A stretch of 6,150 nt of DNA from Paracoccaceae bacterium (GTDB taxonomy: Bacteria; Pseudomonadota; Alphaproteobacteria; Rhodobacterales; Rhodobacteraceae): assembly GCA_020832725.1 (NCBI GenBank), contig JAFIEC010000268.1, positions 1 through 6,150 of the forward strand, given 5' to 3'. The position numbers and the translations under genes are program-made. Under the pieces are notes generated by a model. That model made no database searches, was not told the DNA's origin, and saw nothing but the letters and a program-made list of their open reading frames with translations. Of the stretch, positions 1 to 5,330 are shown piece by piece. Every line of letters starts with the position of its first letter. Position 1 is the stretch's first letter.

Positions 1-23
1 AGACAGGTTTCATCCTTCGTTTC

Positions 24-28
24 GGAGG
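24..28 (+). promoter_or_regulatory. Ribosome binding site of the XRE regulator
   Basis: GGAGG lies just upstream of two consecutive ATG codons at 30 and 33. It is 1 base from the first ATG and 4 bases from the second. A 1-base gap is too short for efficient initiation, so the second ATG (33) is the better start. The reading frame has no stop between the window edge and position 30, so a start before the window is formally possible. The Shine-Dalgarno match argues against it. Confidence 0.6.
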
Positions 29-32
29 CATG

Positions 33-404
33 ATGGGCGAGATCGACGAAATCGTAGGCCAGCGCATAAAGGCTCTTCGCCTGGCGCGTGGGCTGAGTCA
101 GGCCGATCTGGGCGTGCAGGTGGGTGTCACGGCCCAGCAGATCCAGAAATACGAAAACGCCCAGAACCGCGTCAGTGCATCGCGGCTCATGAACATCGCA
201 GCCGTGATGGGCGTCGCGCCCGCGCATTTCTTTGGCGATATGCGCGTCAACGGCAGGACCTCGGGCCCTGACCTTCTCTCGGATTCGCGGGCCATGTCGC
301 TGTTGCGAGCCTTTTCCCGGATGCCCGAAGCGCAGAAGTCTGCGCTTCTGTCCATGGCAGAGGCGATGGGCGGAGACGGGACGCGGACGCCTCTCGGGGG
401 CTGA
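33..404 (+). CDS. XRE-family helix-turn-helix transcriptional regulator
   Basis: This is a small (about 123-residue) DNA-binding regulator. Counting from the ATG at 30, residues 9-68 form a Cro/C1-type HTH domain: VGQRIKALRLARGLSQADLG leads into the second helix, and VTAQQIQKYENAQNRVS is the recognition helix and its typical follow-on. The QIQKYE..xNRVSASRL pattern is characteristic of alphaproteobacterial XRE regulators. A hydrophilic linker (about 70-85) is followed by an amphipathic helical tail (about 86-112), probably for dimerisation. There are no membrane segments and no peptidase or sensor domain. The gene ends 22 bases before a luxR-type gene on the same strand, so the two are probably co-transcribed, and a role in setting expression of the quorum-sensing genes is plausible. 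Its DNA target and any ligand cannot be read from the sequence. The family call is firm and the quorum-sensing role is inference. Confidence 0.88.
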   Translation: MGEIDEIVGQRIKALRLARGLSQADLGVQVGVTAQQIQKYENAQNRVSASRLMNIAAVMGVAPAHFFGDMRVNGRTSGPDLLSDSRAMSLLRAFSRMPEAQKSALLSMAEAMGGDGTRTPLGG

Positions 405-426
405 CCGCCGCAACTGGAGCCATGCC

Positions 427-1131
427 ATGGACCTGGTCGACCTCAGCACCCTGGCGGTCGAAGACCTCCCCTTCAGCAACTTCCTCGATCAGGTCTGCGA
501 ACGGTTCGGCGTGGATTATGCCGCCTATGCCGGTCAGAGCCCGCTCGATGGCGGGGTGCATGCCTTTGTCACCTATCCCGACAGCTGGAAATCCCACTAC
601 ACCGAGCAGGGCTTTCACCGGATGGACCCGACATTGCTGACCGCCCGGCGCAGCATAGCGCCCGTGGACTGGCGCCGCCTGGACCGGGGCACGCCGGGCT
701 ATGGCAAGGTGTTCCGCGACGCCCATGATTTCGGCATTTCCGAGCAGGGTCTGACGATTCCCGTGCGCGGCCCCTTCGGCGATATCGGCATGCTCAGCGT
801 AACGCGGCGATGTCGGCCCGGAGACTGGGATCGCCTTGTGCGGCATGTCGTGGGCGACCTGCAATCGGTGGCAGTGTTCATGCATGACGCTGTCATGCGT
901 ACCGATGTGCTGGGCCGCGCGCTGCGGCATCCGACGCTTTCGACCAGAGAGAGCGAGATCCTGCAATGGGTGGCGGCGGGCAAGTCGCAACAGGATGTGG
1001 CAGACATCCTGACCATCTCGCACCGCACCGTCGAGGTGCATCTGCGCTCTGCCCGGGAGAAGCTGGGGGCGCTGACCACCGCCCAGGCCGTGGCGCGGGC
1101 GATCTCCTCGGGCATCATCTATCCGGCCTGA
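427..1131 (+). CDS. luxR: LuxR-family acyl-homoserine-lactone-responsive transcriptional regulator
   Basis: This 234-residue protein has standard LuxR length. The N-terminal autoinducer-binding domain spans about 15-150 and carries the family's ligand-pocket signature: W54, Y58, D67, P68, W82 and G108, the counterparts of TraR W57, Y61, D70, P71, W85 and G113. The C-terminal GerE-type HTH (about 168-230) starts LSTRESEIL and contains the invariant E175, L179 and G185, with recognition helix ISHRTVEVHLRSAREKLGA. With all nine signature residues present, it is expected to bind an AHL in the cytoplasm and then DNA. The ATG at 427 is chosen because GGAG at 416-419 is 7 bases away; the ATG at 422 is out of frame and too close. 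It follows the XRE gene by 22 bases and precedes the AHL synthase, its likely cognate signal source. The symbol is a family name; the strain-specific name and ligand are unknown. Confidence 0.95.
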   Translation: MDLVDLSTLAVEDLPFSNFLDQVCERFGVDYAAYAGQSPLDGGVHAFVTYPDSWKSHYTEQGFHRMDPTLLTARRSIAPVDWRRLDRGTPGYGKVFRDAHDFGISEQGLTIPVRGPFGDIGMLSVTRRCRPGDWDRLVRHVVGDLQSVAVFMHDAVMRTDVLGRALRHPTLSTRESEILQWVAAGKSQQDVADILTISHRTVEVHLRSAREKLGALTTAQAVARAISSGIIYPA

Positions 1132-1144
1132 TCCGCGCGGCAAT

Positions 1145-1157
1145 CGCCCTGTGGGCG
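1145..1157 (+). repeat. Short hairpin after the luxR stop codon
   Basis: CGCCC and GGGCG form a perfect 5-base stem around a TGT loop, 14 bases after the luxR stop. The nearest T run begins about 20 bases further on, so this is not a classical intrinsic terminator. It could stabilise the luxR mRNA end or cause pausing. It may also be chance in such GC-rich DNA. Confidence 0.35.
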
Positions 1158-1166
1158 AGTGCACTC
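1157..1166 (+). promoter_or_regulatory. Candidate operator: perfect palindrome GAGTGCACTC
   Basis: GAGTGCACTC is identical to its reverse complement. It sits in the luxR-luxI gap with its centre about 107 bases before the luxI ATG. The symmetry does not extend beyond 10 bases, so it is shorter than a canonical lux box. It could be a half-conserved LuxR site or an operator for the XRE protein. A regulatory role is inference from position and symmetry only. Confidence 0.3.
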
Positions 1167-1193
1167 TTGGGTTGTCGTTTTTTGCGCGAGCTA

Positions 1194-1205
1194 CGGGTTT
1201 TCCCG
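1194..1205 (+). promoter_or_regulatory. Candidate operator: inverted repeat CGGGTTTTCCCG
   Basis: CGGG and CCCG flank TTTT, giving a 12-base inverted repeat about 63 bases upstream of the luxI start. It lies within the likely luxI promoter zone and overlaps the edge of the weak -10-like GAATAG (1205-1210). It could be an operator dyad or a small hairpin. There is no independent support. Confidence 0.28.
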
Positions 1206-1255
1206 AATAGATGCCGCATGCCATCGTCCCTAGCATCTGTTCACCACATGGAAAC

Positions 1256-1260
1256 AGGAG
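1256..1260 (+). promoter_or_regulatory. Ribosome binding site of luxI
   Basis: AGGAG is followed by 8 bases and then the ATG at 1269, a good spacing. This decides the start: the in-frame ATG at 1248 lies upstream of this site and has no comparable motif. A protein starting at 1269 also begins at the normal position of LuxI-family alignments, with R24, F28 and W34 at the same residue numbers as in EsaI. Confidence 0.75.
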
Positions 1261-1268
1261 AGCCCGGG

Positions 1269-2114
1269 ATGATCGTTATTGTTGATGCCCTCAACCGTTC
1301 GCGGTTTGAAGAGGTGCTTGATCAGATGTTTCGTCTGCGCGCCCGCGTGTTCGAGGGGCGGCTTGGCTGGGAGGTGACCGTTTCCGAGGGCCGGGAGATC
1401 GACCAGTTCGACGCTCTCGACCCGGCCTATGTGATCGGTCTGGACGACGATGGACATGTTGTCGCCTGCGCGCGCCTGTTGCAGACGACAGGTCCGCACA
1501 TGCTGTCGGATGTCTTCCATGGCATCCTCCGTGGAGAGTCGCCGCTGCGTTCCGCGACCTTGTGGGAATCCACCCGCTTTTGCGTGGATACCGAGCGGTT
1601 GGGCCGGGGGCGGGGGCCGAACACCGTGTCTCACGCGACCATCGAACTGATGATCGGCACGCTTGAATATGCCCGCAGCGCCGGGATCGAGGATATCGTG
1701 ACCGTCATCGACCCGATCATGGACCGGCTCCTGAAGCGGTCCAACAACGCCCCCTACGGCTATGTCGGAGAGGCGACGCCCATGGGCAAGGTGCCCGCGA
1801 TGGCCGCGCTTCTGGACTGCACGCCCGAACGGATCGCGCGCCTGCGCGCCTTCGCAGGGATCGAGGGCGAGGTCCTCGCCAGCGAGGAGGCGGCACTCGC
1901 CAGGTTCCAGAGGGTCAGGGCAAAGGCGGCTGGCACTGGCCTGTACGCGCCTGTGCCCGTGGCGGCTGCGGACGTGGTCGCCTATTGCCGTGCACAGATC
2001 GCCGATGCTGCAGACCCGCAGGAAAAGGCCGCAGCGCTGGAACTGGTGGCCGAGGTGGCCCGCACCACCGGCCTTGCGGCCCTGTCCGAACTGGTACGCT
2101 GCGAAAGCCACTGA
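1269..2114 (+). CDS. luxI: LuxI-family acyl-homoserine-lactone synthase with C-terminal extension
   Basis: The enzyme makes an N-acyl-homoserine lactone from S-adenosylmethionine and an acyl carrier protein-bound fatty acyl chain in the cytoplasm; the lactone is the quorum-sensing signal. The autoinducer-synthase domain covers about residues 1-200. All family-invariant residues are visible: R24, F28 and W34 (in LRARVFEGRLGWEV), D45 and D48 (in EIDQFDALDP), R69, F83, and E100 with R103 (LWESTRF). T145 in the IVTVID strand is near the position where threonine is linked to 3-oxo-acyl preference in EsaI-type enzymes, a weak hint about product. At 281 residues the protein is longer than the usual roughly 190-230; residues about 205-281 form an Ala/Glu/Arg-rich, probably helical extension of unknown role. 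It lies downstream of its presumed receptor gene and converges with rne. The acyl chain cannot be determined. The symbol is a family name. Confidence 0.95.
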   Translation: MIVIVDALNRSRFEEVLDQMFRLRARVFEGRLGWEVTVSEGREIDQFDALDPAYVIGLDDDGHVVACARLLQTTGPHMLSDVFHGILRGESPLRSATLWESTRFCVDTERLGRGRGPNTVSHATIELMIGTLEYARSAGIEDIVTVIDPIMDRLLKRSNNAPYGYVGEATPMGKVPAMAALLDCTPERIARLRAFAGIEGEVLASEEAALARFQRVRAKAAGTGLYAPVPVAAADVVAYCRAQIADAADPQEKAAALELVAEVARTTGLAALSELVRCESH

Positions 2115-2139
2115 CGGCGGGACGCCTGCAACAAAGCAA

Positions 2140-2163
2140 AAGGCCCCCGGGGAAGGGGGCCTT
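2140..2163. terminator. Bidirectional rho-independent terminator between luxI and rne
   Basis: A perfect 9-base stem, AAGGCCCCC (2140-2148) with GGGGGCCTT (2155-2163), surrounds a 6-base loop. It starts 26 bases after the luxI stop and lies 50 bases past the end of rne on the opposite strand. The downstream tract is TTATT on the plus strand and CCTTTTGCTTTG on the minus strand. It can therefore serve both convergent genes, and looks somewhat stronger for rne. Confidence 0.88.
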
Positions 2164-2176
2164 ATTCAACTGTTCT

Positions 2177-2194
2177 CATCTTGCCTGAGATGGG
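2177..2194 (-). repeat. Small hairpin in the rne 3' untranslated region
   Basis: CATCT and AGATG pair around a TGCCTG loop, with a possible extra wobble and G-C pair outside (CTCATCT with AGATGGG). It lies between the rne stop codon and the shared terminator, so it would be in the rne 3' tail. It has no adjacent T run. A role in RNA stability is possible but unproven. Confidence 0.3.
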
Positions 2195-2210
2195 GCCGCG
2201 TGATCGCGGC
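2195..2210 (-). repeat. GC-rich hairpin directly after the rne stop codon
   Basis: GCCGCG and CGCGGC form a perfect 6-base stem around a 4-base loop, beginning 2 bases after the rne stop codon at 2213-2215. There is no T tract, so it is not a terminator by itself. It could protect the 3' end or act as a pause site before the strong terminator at 2140-2163. Confidence 0.4.
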
Positions 2211-2212
2211 GC

Positions 2213-4897
2213 TCAGCCGCGCGACCACCAGCCACGCTTCTTTTGCGCAGGCGGGGTGGCTGTGCTTTCATCCACGATCGGCCCTGCAACAGGTGCCGTG
2301 ACAGAGGGTGCTGCGGCCGCGACATCCTCATGCGCGACAGGTCCCGCTGCAGGCATCGTGGCGACCACAGGTTCCTTTTCGGCAACGGCTGCCACTGGCG
2401 CGGGCGCATCTTGCGCCGGGACCGTTGCGGCCGCGTCGGGGCCGGGGGCCGCTGCGCCCGCCTCGGCAGGTTCAGCCGCCTTCTTGCTCCGCGACCGGCT
2501 GGAGGTGCCGCGCTTTGCAGCGGGCTTCTTGGCCGCTGCCTTCCCGCCCGCCTCGTCGCCGACTGCGGCGCTTTCGGCTTCGGGCGCGTCCTCCTTGGGC
2601 TTCTTCGCAGTCTTGGGCTTGCTGCGCGACGACGTGCTGGAACGGGACCGCGAGGGCTTGGTCGGTGCCGTCTCTTCGGCAGCCGCCTCGGCAGGGGCTT
2701 CGACCGGAGCGCTGTGCGGTGCCTCCACTACGGGCTCCCCGCCGGCTTCGGCGGCGGCAACGGGCTCTTCGGGGGTGAGGTCATCCGCCTCCATGGCGGC
2801 TTCCTCGCCTCCATCGTCGTCGCCGCTGCCCTCGTCATCGCGGCCTTCGCCCTGTCCGGCCCCCTTGCTCCCGCGTGAGCGGGAACGGCGGCGGCGGCGA
2901 GAGCGCTTCTTCTTGGGCTTGTCGTCCTCTTCCCCGGCCTCGCCTGCGGTGGTCTCGGTTTCGGCCTCTGCGTCGGCTTCGTCCTCATCCTCGAGGAGGA
3001 GATCGTCCTCCTCTTCTTCCTCGTTCGCGATCAGCGATGTCTCGACAGACACGACGGGCCGGATCTCGGCGATGCGACGGGTGGCGGTCTTGAACTTCTC
3101 GAGAGAGAAATCAGGGCTGACCAGAGACGGGTCGGCCTCAAGCCGGACGGCCAGGCCATACCGGCCCTCGATGCCCGCGATGTGTTCGCGCTTTTCGTTC
3201 ATCAGGAAGTTGATGATCCCCACCGGGGCCCGCAACAACACTTCGCGTGACCGGTTGCGGGTGCCTTCTTCCTCGATCTGGCGCAGGATCGACAGCGCGA
3301 GGCTGTCGTCAGAGCGGATCAGTCCGGTGCCGTGGCAATGGGGGCAGGGCTGGGTCGAGGCCTCGATCATGCCGGGGCGCAGGCGCTGGCGGCTCATCTC
3401 CATCAGGCCAAAGCCCGAGATGCGCCCCACCTGAATCCGTGCCCGGTCGGATTTCAGCTTTTCCTTCATCTTCTTCTCGACGGCCGCATTGTTCTTGCGG
3501 TCATCCATGTCGATGAAGTCGATGACGATCAGCCCGGCAAGGTCGCGCAGGCGCAACTGGCGCGCGACTTCCTCGGCAGCCTCCAGATTTGTCTTGAGGG
3601 CGGTCTGTTCGATCGAGCCTTCCTTGGTGGCCTTGCCCGAGTTCACGTCGATGGCCACAAGTGCCTCGGTCACGCCGATGACGATATACCCGCCCGACTT
3701 GAGCTGCACAGTAGGGTTGAACATGCTGGCGAGATAGCTTTCCACCTGATAGCGGGCGAAAAGCGGAAGCGGTTCGGAATAAAGCTTCACCCGCGATGCA
3801 TGGCTGGGCATCAGCATCTTCATGAAGTCCTTGGCGGTGCGATAGCCGAGCTCGCCCTCGACCAGAACCTCGTCGATGTCGCGATGGTAAAGGTCGCGGA
3901 TCGAGCGCTTGATGAGGTTGCCTTCCTCGTAGATTGGCGCTGGCGCGATCGATTGCAGGGTCAGCTCGCGGATCTCTTCCCACTGGCGCAGGAGATATTC
4001 ATAGTCGCGCCGGATCTCGGGCTTGGTCCGCTCGGCTCCGGCGGTACGCACGATGAGGCCGGCACCTTCGGGCACCTCGATTTCGCCCGCGATCTCCTTG
4101 AGGCGCTTGCGGTCAGAGGCGTTGGTGATCTTGCGGCTGATCCCGCCCCCACGCGCGGTGTTGGGCATGAGGACGCAATAACGCCCGGCCAGGCTGAGAT
4201 AGGTTGTCAGAGCCGCACCCTTGGTGCCGCGCTCTTCCTTGACGACCTGTACCAGCATGATCTGGCGCACCTTGATCACTTCCTGGATCTTGTAGCGCCG
4301 CGACCGGTTCTTGCGGGGGCGCATTTCCTCGTCGAGGTCGTCGCCGCCTTCGGCGCCCATCTCGTCGATGGATTCGTCCTTGTCGATCTCGGTCAGCTCG
4401 CCACCGGGCGCGGCACCGTCCATGTCCTCATTGTCCGGGGTGTCGGTGTCCAGATCGATGAATTCCATACCGGCGATTGCGGGTCCGGTGCCGTTGGCAT
4501 CGGTCTCCTCGGCGGTGGTCGCATTCCCGGTTTCCACGGCCTCGGCACGCGAAGACCGGCCCCGGCGGCGCCCTCCGTCGTCGTCGGAGGTGTTCCGCTC
4601 CGCCCGAGCCAGCTCCCGCTCCTCGGCCAGCAGCGCCTCGCGATCGGCGACGGGGATCTGGTAGTAGTCGGGATGAATCTCGGCGAAGGCGAGGAAACCG
4701 TGGCGGTTTCCGCCATAATCCACAAAGGCCGCCTGAAGCGACGGCTCTACCCGTGTGACCTTGGCAAGGTAGATGTTTCCGGCAAGCTGGCGCTTGTTTA
4801 CCGTCTCAAAATCGAACTCTTCGACCTTGTTTCCGTCGACGACGACAACCCGCGTTTCCTCCGCATGGGTGGCGTCGATAAGCATCTTCTTTGGCAT
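2213..4897 (-). CDS. rne: Ribonuclease E, degradosome endonuclease and scaffold
   Basis: RNase E is the main single-strand endoribonuclease for mRNA decay and rRNA/tRNA processing. The protein has 894 residues, beginning MPKKMLIDATHAEETRV at the ATG at 4897; a weak GGA lies upstream, and family homology fixes this start. The S1 domain is split: its first half is at about 38-80 and its second half at about 204-246, with a roughly 110-residue acidic insert between. The 5'-sensor and RNase H-like regions (about 247-400) precede the DNase I-like catalytic part, with D417 and N419 in AIDVNS and D460 in GLIVIDFIDM, counterparts of E. coli D303, N305 and D346. The zinc link C518-P-H-C521 matches the CPRC motif needed for tetramer assembly. 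The small domain ends near 620. The tail (621-894) is disordered: acidic, then Arg-rich (658-676), further Ser/Arg-rich blocks, Pro/Ala-rich, ending KKRGWWSRG, as expected for partner and RNA binding. It converges with luxI and diverges from the amidase gene. Confidence 0.98.
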   Translation of the reverse strand: MPKKMLIDATHAEETRVVVVDGNKVEEFDFETVNKRQLAGNIYLAKVTRVEPSLQAAFVDYGGNRHGFLAFAEIHPDYYQIPVADREALLAEERELARAERNTSDDDGGRRRGRSSRAEAVETGNATTAEETDANGTGPAIAGMEFIDLDTDTPDNEDMDGAAPGGELTEIDKDESIDEMGAEGGDDLDEEMRPRKNRSRRYKIQEVIKVRQIMLVQVVKEERGTKGAALTTYLSLAGRYCVLMPNTARGGGISRKITNASDRKRLKEIAGEIEVPEGAGLIVRTAGAERTKPEIRRDYEYLLRQWEEIRELTLQSIAPAPIYEEGNLIKRSIRDLYHRDIDEVLVEGELGYRTAKDFMKMLMPSHASRVKLYSEPLPLFARYQVESYLASMFNPTVQLKSGGYIVIGVTEALVAIDVNSGKATKEGSIEQTALKTNLEAAEEVARQLRLRDLAGLIVIDFIDMDDRKNNAAVEKKMKEKLKSDRARIQVGRISGFGLMEMSRQRLRPGMIEASTQPCPHCHGTGLIRSDDSLALSILRQIEEEGTRNRSREVLLRAPVGIINFLMNEKREHIAGIEGRYGLAVRLEADPSLVSPDFSLEKFKTATRRIAEIRPVVSVETSLIANEEEEEDDLLLEDEDEADAEAETETTAGEAGEEDDKPKKKRSRRRRRSRSRGSKGAGQGEGRDDEGSGDDDGGEEAAMEADDLTPEEPVAAAEAGGEPVVEAPHSAPVEAPAEAAAEETAPTKPSRSRSSTSSRSKPKTAKKPKEDAPEAESAAVGDEAGGKAAAKKPAAKRGTSSRSRSKKAAEPAEAGAAAPGPDAAATVPAQDAPAPVAAVAEKEPVVATMPAAGPVAHEDVAAAAPSVTAPVAGPIVDESTATPPAQKKRGWWSRG

Positions 4898-5065
4898 GAT
4901 TTTCCGTTTGCGGCGGACGGGGGGCCGCGCCTGGGCGCATGGCCTGCGATCCGCCTTGTCCTGGGGCGATGGCGGCCGCAACCGCCCCTTGTCGCCACGA
5001 CGCCCAGCGGCGCAGCTGACAGGAGGGGCGTTGTTGCATTGCCTCGCATCGCGTCTTCGTGCTCC

Positions 5066-5084
5066 GGCGTGCGCAAGGCACGCC
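5066..5084 (-). promoter_or_regulatory. Stem-loop in the presumed rne leader
   Basis: GGCGTGC and GCACGCC form a perfect 7-base stem around a 5-base loop (GCAAG as read on the plus strand). It lies about 170 bases upstream of the rne ATG. If transcription starts further upstream, this hairpin is in the leader and could serve as a feedback or protein-binding element. The structure is clear but the function is unproven. Confidence 0.4.
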
Positions 5085-5124
5085 CGTGATGGACCGCGAC
5101 CTGGGTCGCCTTGTCCGATGACGA

Positions 5125-5138
5125 GGGCCCTTGGGCCC
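5125..5138. repeat. GGGCCC-TT-GGGCCC inverted repeat
   Basis: Two copies of the self-complementary hexamer GGGCCC are separated by TT, giving both a direct and an inverted repeat. As RNA it would fold as a 5-base stem with a 4-base loop. It lies about 230 bases before the rne start and about 190 bases before the amidase start. It could be an operator or a leader hairpin; chance is possible in GC-rich DNA. Confidence 0.3.
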
Positions 5139-5330
5139 ACGGCCCGCCACATCGGGCGCGGAAACCCCCGCTTGCCCCGTTCATGACGGAAAAAACCTCC
5201 GGCGGCACCGACATGTTGCGGGTGACGACCGACTGCGGCACACTAGCGGCAATCGCGCGGCGAACACAATGGCAATTTTTCCCGCACCGGCACCGCGCGG
5301 CACGGGGCGGCGAGCAGGCGGCAGACAGGC

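Larger units (their letters stand above)
1132..1268 (+). promoter_or_regulatory. luxR-luxI intergenic region, probable luxI control region
   Basis: This 137-base gap is large for a plain operon, so luxI probably has its own promoter here. It contains a hairpin just after luxR (1145-1157), a perfect 10-base palindrome (1157-1166), a run of six T (1178-1183), a 12-base inverted repeat (1194-1205) and the luxI ribosome binding site. A weak sigma-70-like pairing is TTGCGC (1182-1187), 17 bases, GAATAG (1205-1210); the -10 match is poor. I could not find a full 18-20 base lux-box dyad. A promoter is inferred from spacing rather than from a clear motif. Confidence 0.45.
4898..5330. other. Divergent rne-amidase intergenic region with rne leader
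   Basis: These 433 bases hold no credible gene. They should contain the promoter and 5' untranslated region of rne (minus strand) and the promoter of the amidase gene (plus strand). Several GC-rich hairpins lie on the rne side: 4910-4928, 5066-5084 and 5125-5138. A weak plus-strand promoter-like pair is TTGCGG (5216-5221), 17 bases, CACACT (5239-5244). On the minus strand an A/T-rich patch near 5265-5280 includes TTGCCA, a good -35 match, but no convincing -10 follows at the usual distance. E. coli rne has a long leader used for autoregulation by RNase E; a similar role here is inference. Confidence 0.5.

Noticed and set aside
232..426. N-terminal extension of the LuxR protein back to the ATG at 232
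   Set aside because: It would overlap the XRE gene in another frame and adds sequence unlike LuxR proteins. The ATG at 427 has a well-placed GGAG and gives standard family length.
1145..1183. Intrinsic terminator after luxR
   Set aside because: The hairpin (1145-1157) and the T run (1178-1183) are separated by about 20 bases, too far for a rho-independent terminator.
1210..1225. GATG-N8-CATC imperfect inverted repeat as a lux box
   Set aside because: Only the outer four bases and one inner pair are symmetric. It does not resemble a lux box and is close to what chance would give.
966..1268. Longer start for the LuxI protein inside luxR
   Set aside because: The added part overlaps the luxR HTH region out of frame. 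The ATG at 1269 has AGGAG 8 bases upstream and matches LuxI residue numbering.
2181..3434. A 417-codon plus-strand frame rich in Ser, Ala and Gly opposite the rne tail
   Set aside because: Its composition simply mirrors the low-complexity codons of the RNase E tail. It has no family motif, and its start lies inside the shared terminator region.
3332..5089. A 585-codon open frame on the plus strand opposite rne
   Set aside because: It is antisense to a clear RNase E with intact catalytic motifs. Long antisense frames are common in high-GC DNA, and the product shows no recognisable domain.
4898..5152. 85-residue N-terminal extension of RNase E
   Set aside because: The extension is Arg/Pro/Ala-rich without homology, whereas MPKKMLIDAT is the normal RNase E N-terminus.
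4798..5184. Possible leader ORF from the minus-strand ATG at 5184 overlapping the rne start
   Set aside because: A GGAGG exists, but 11 bases from the ATG. The product is a non-descript Arg/Pro-rich shadow overlapping rne out of frame.
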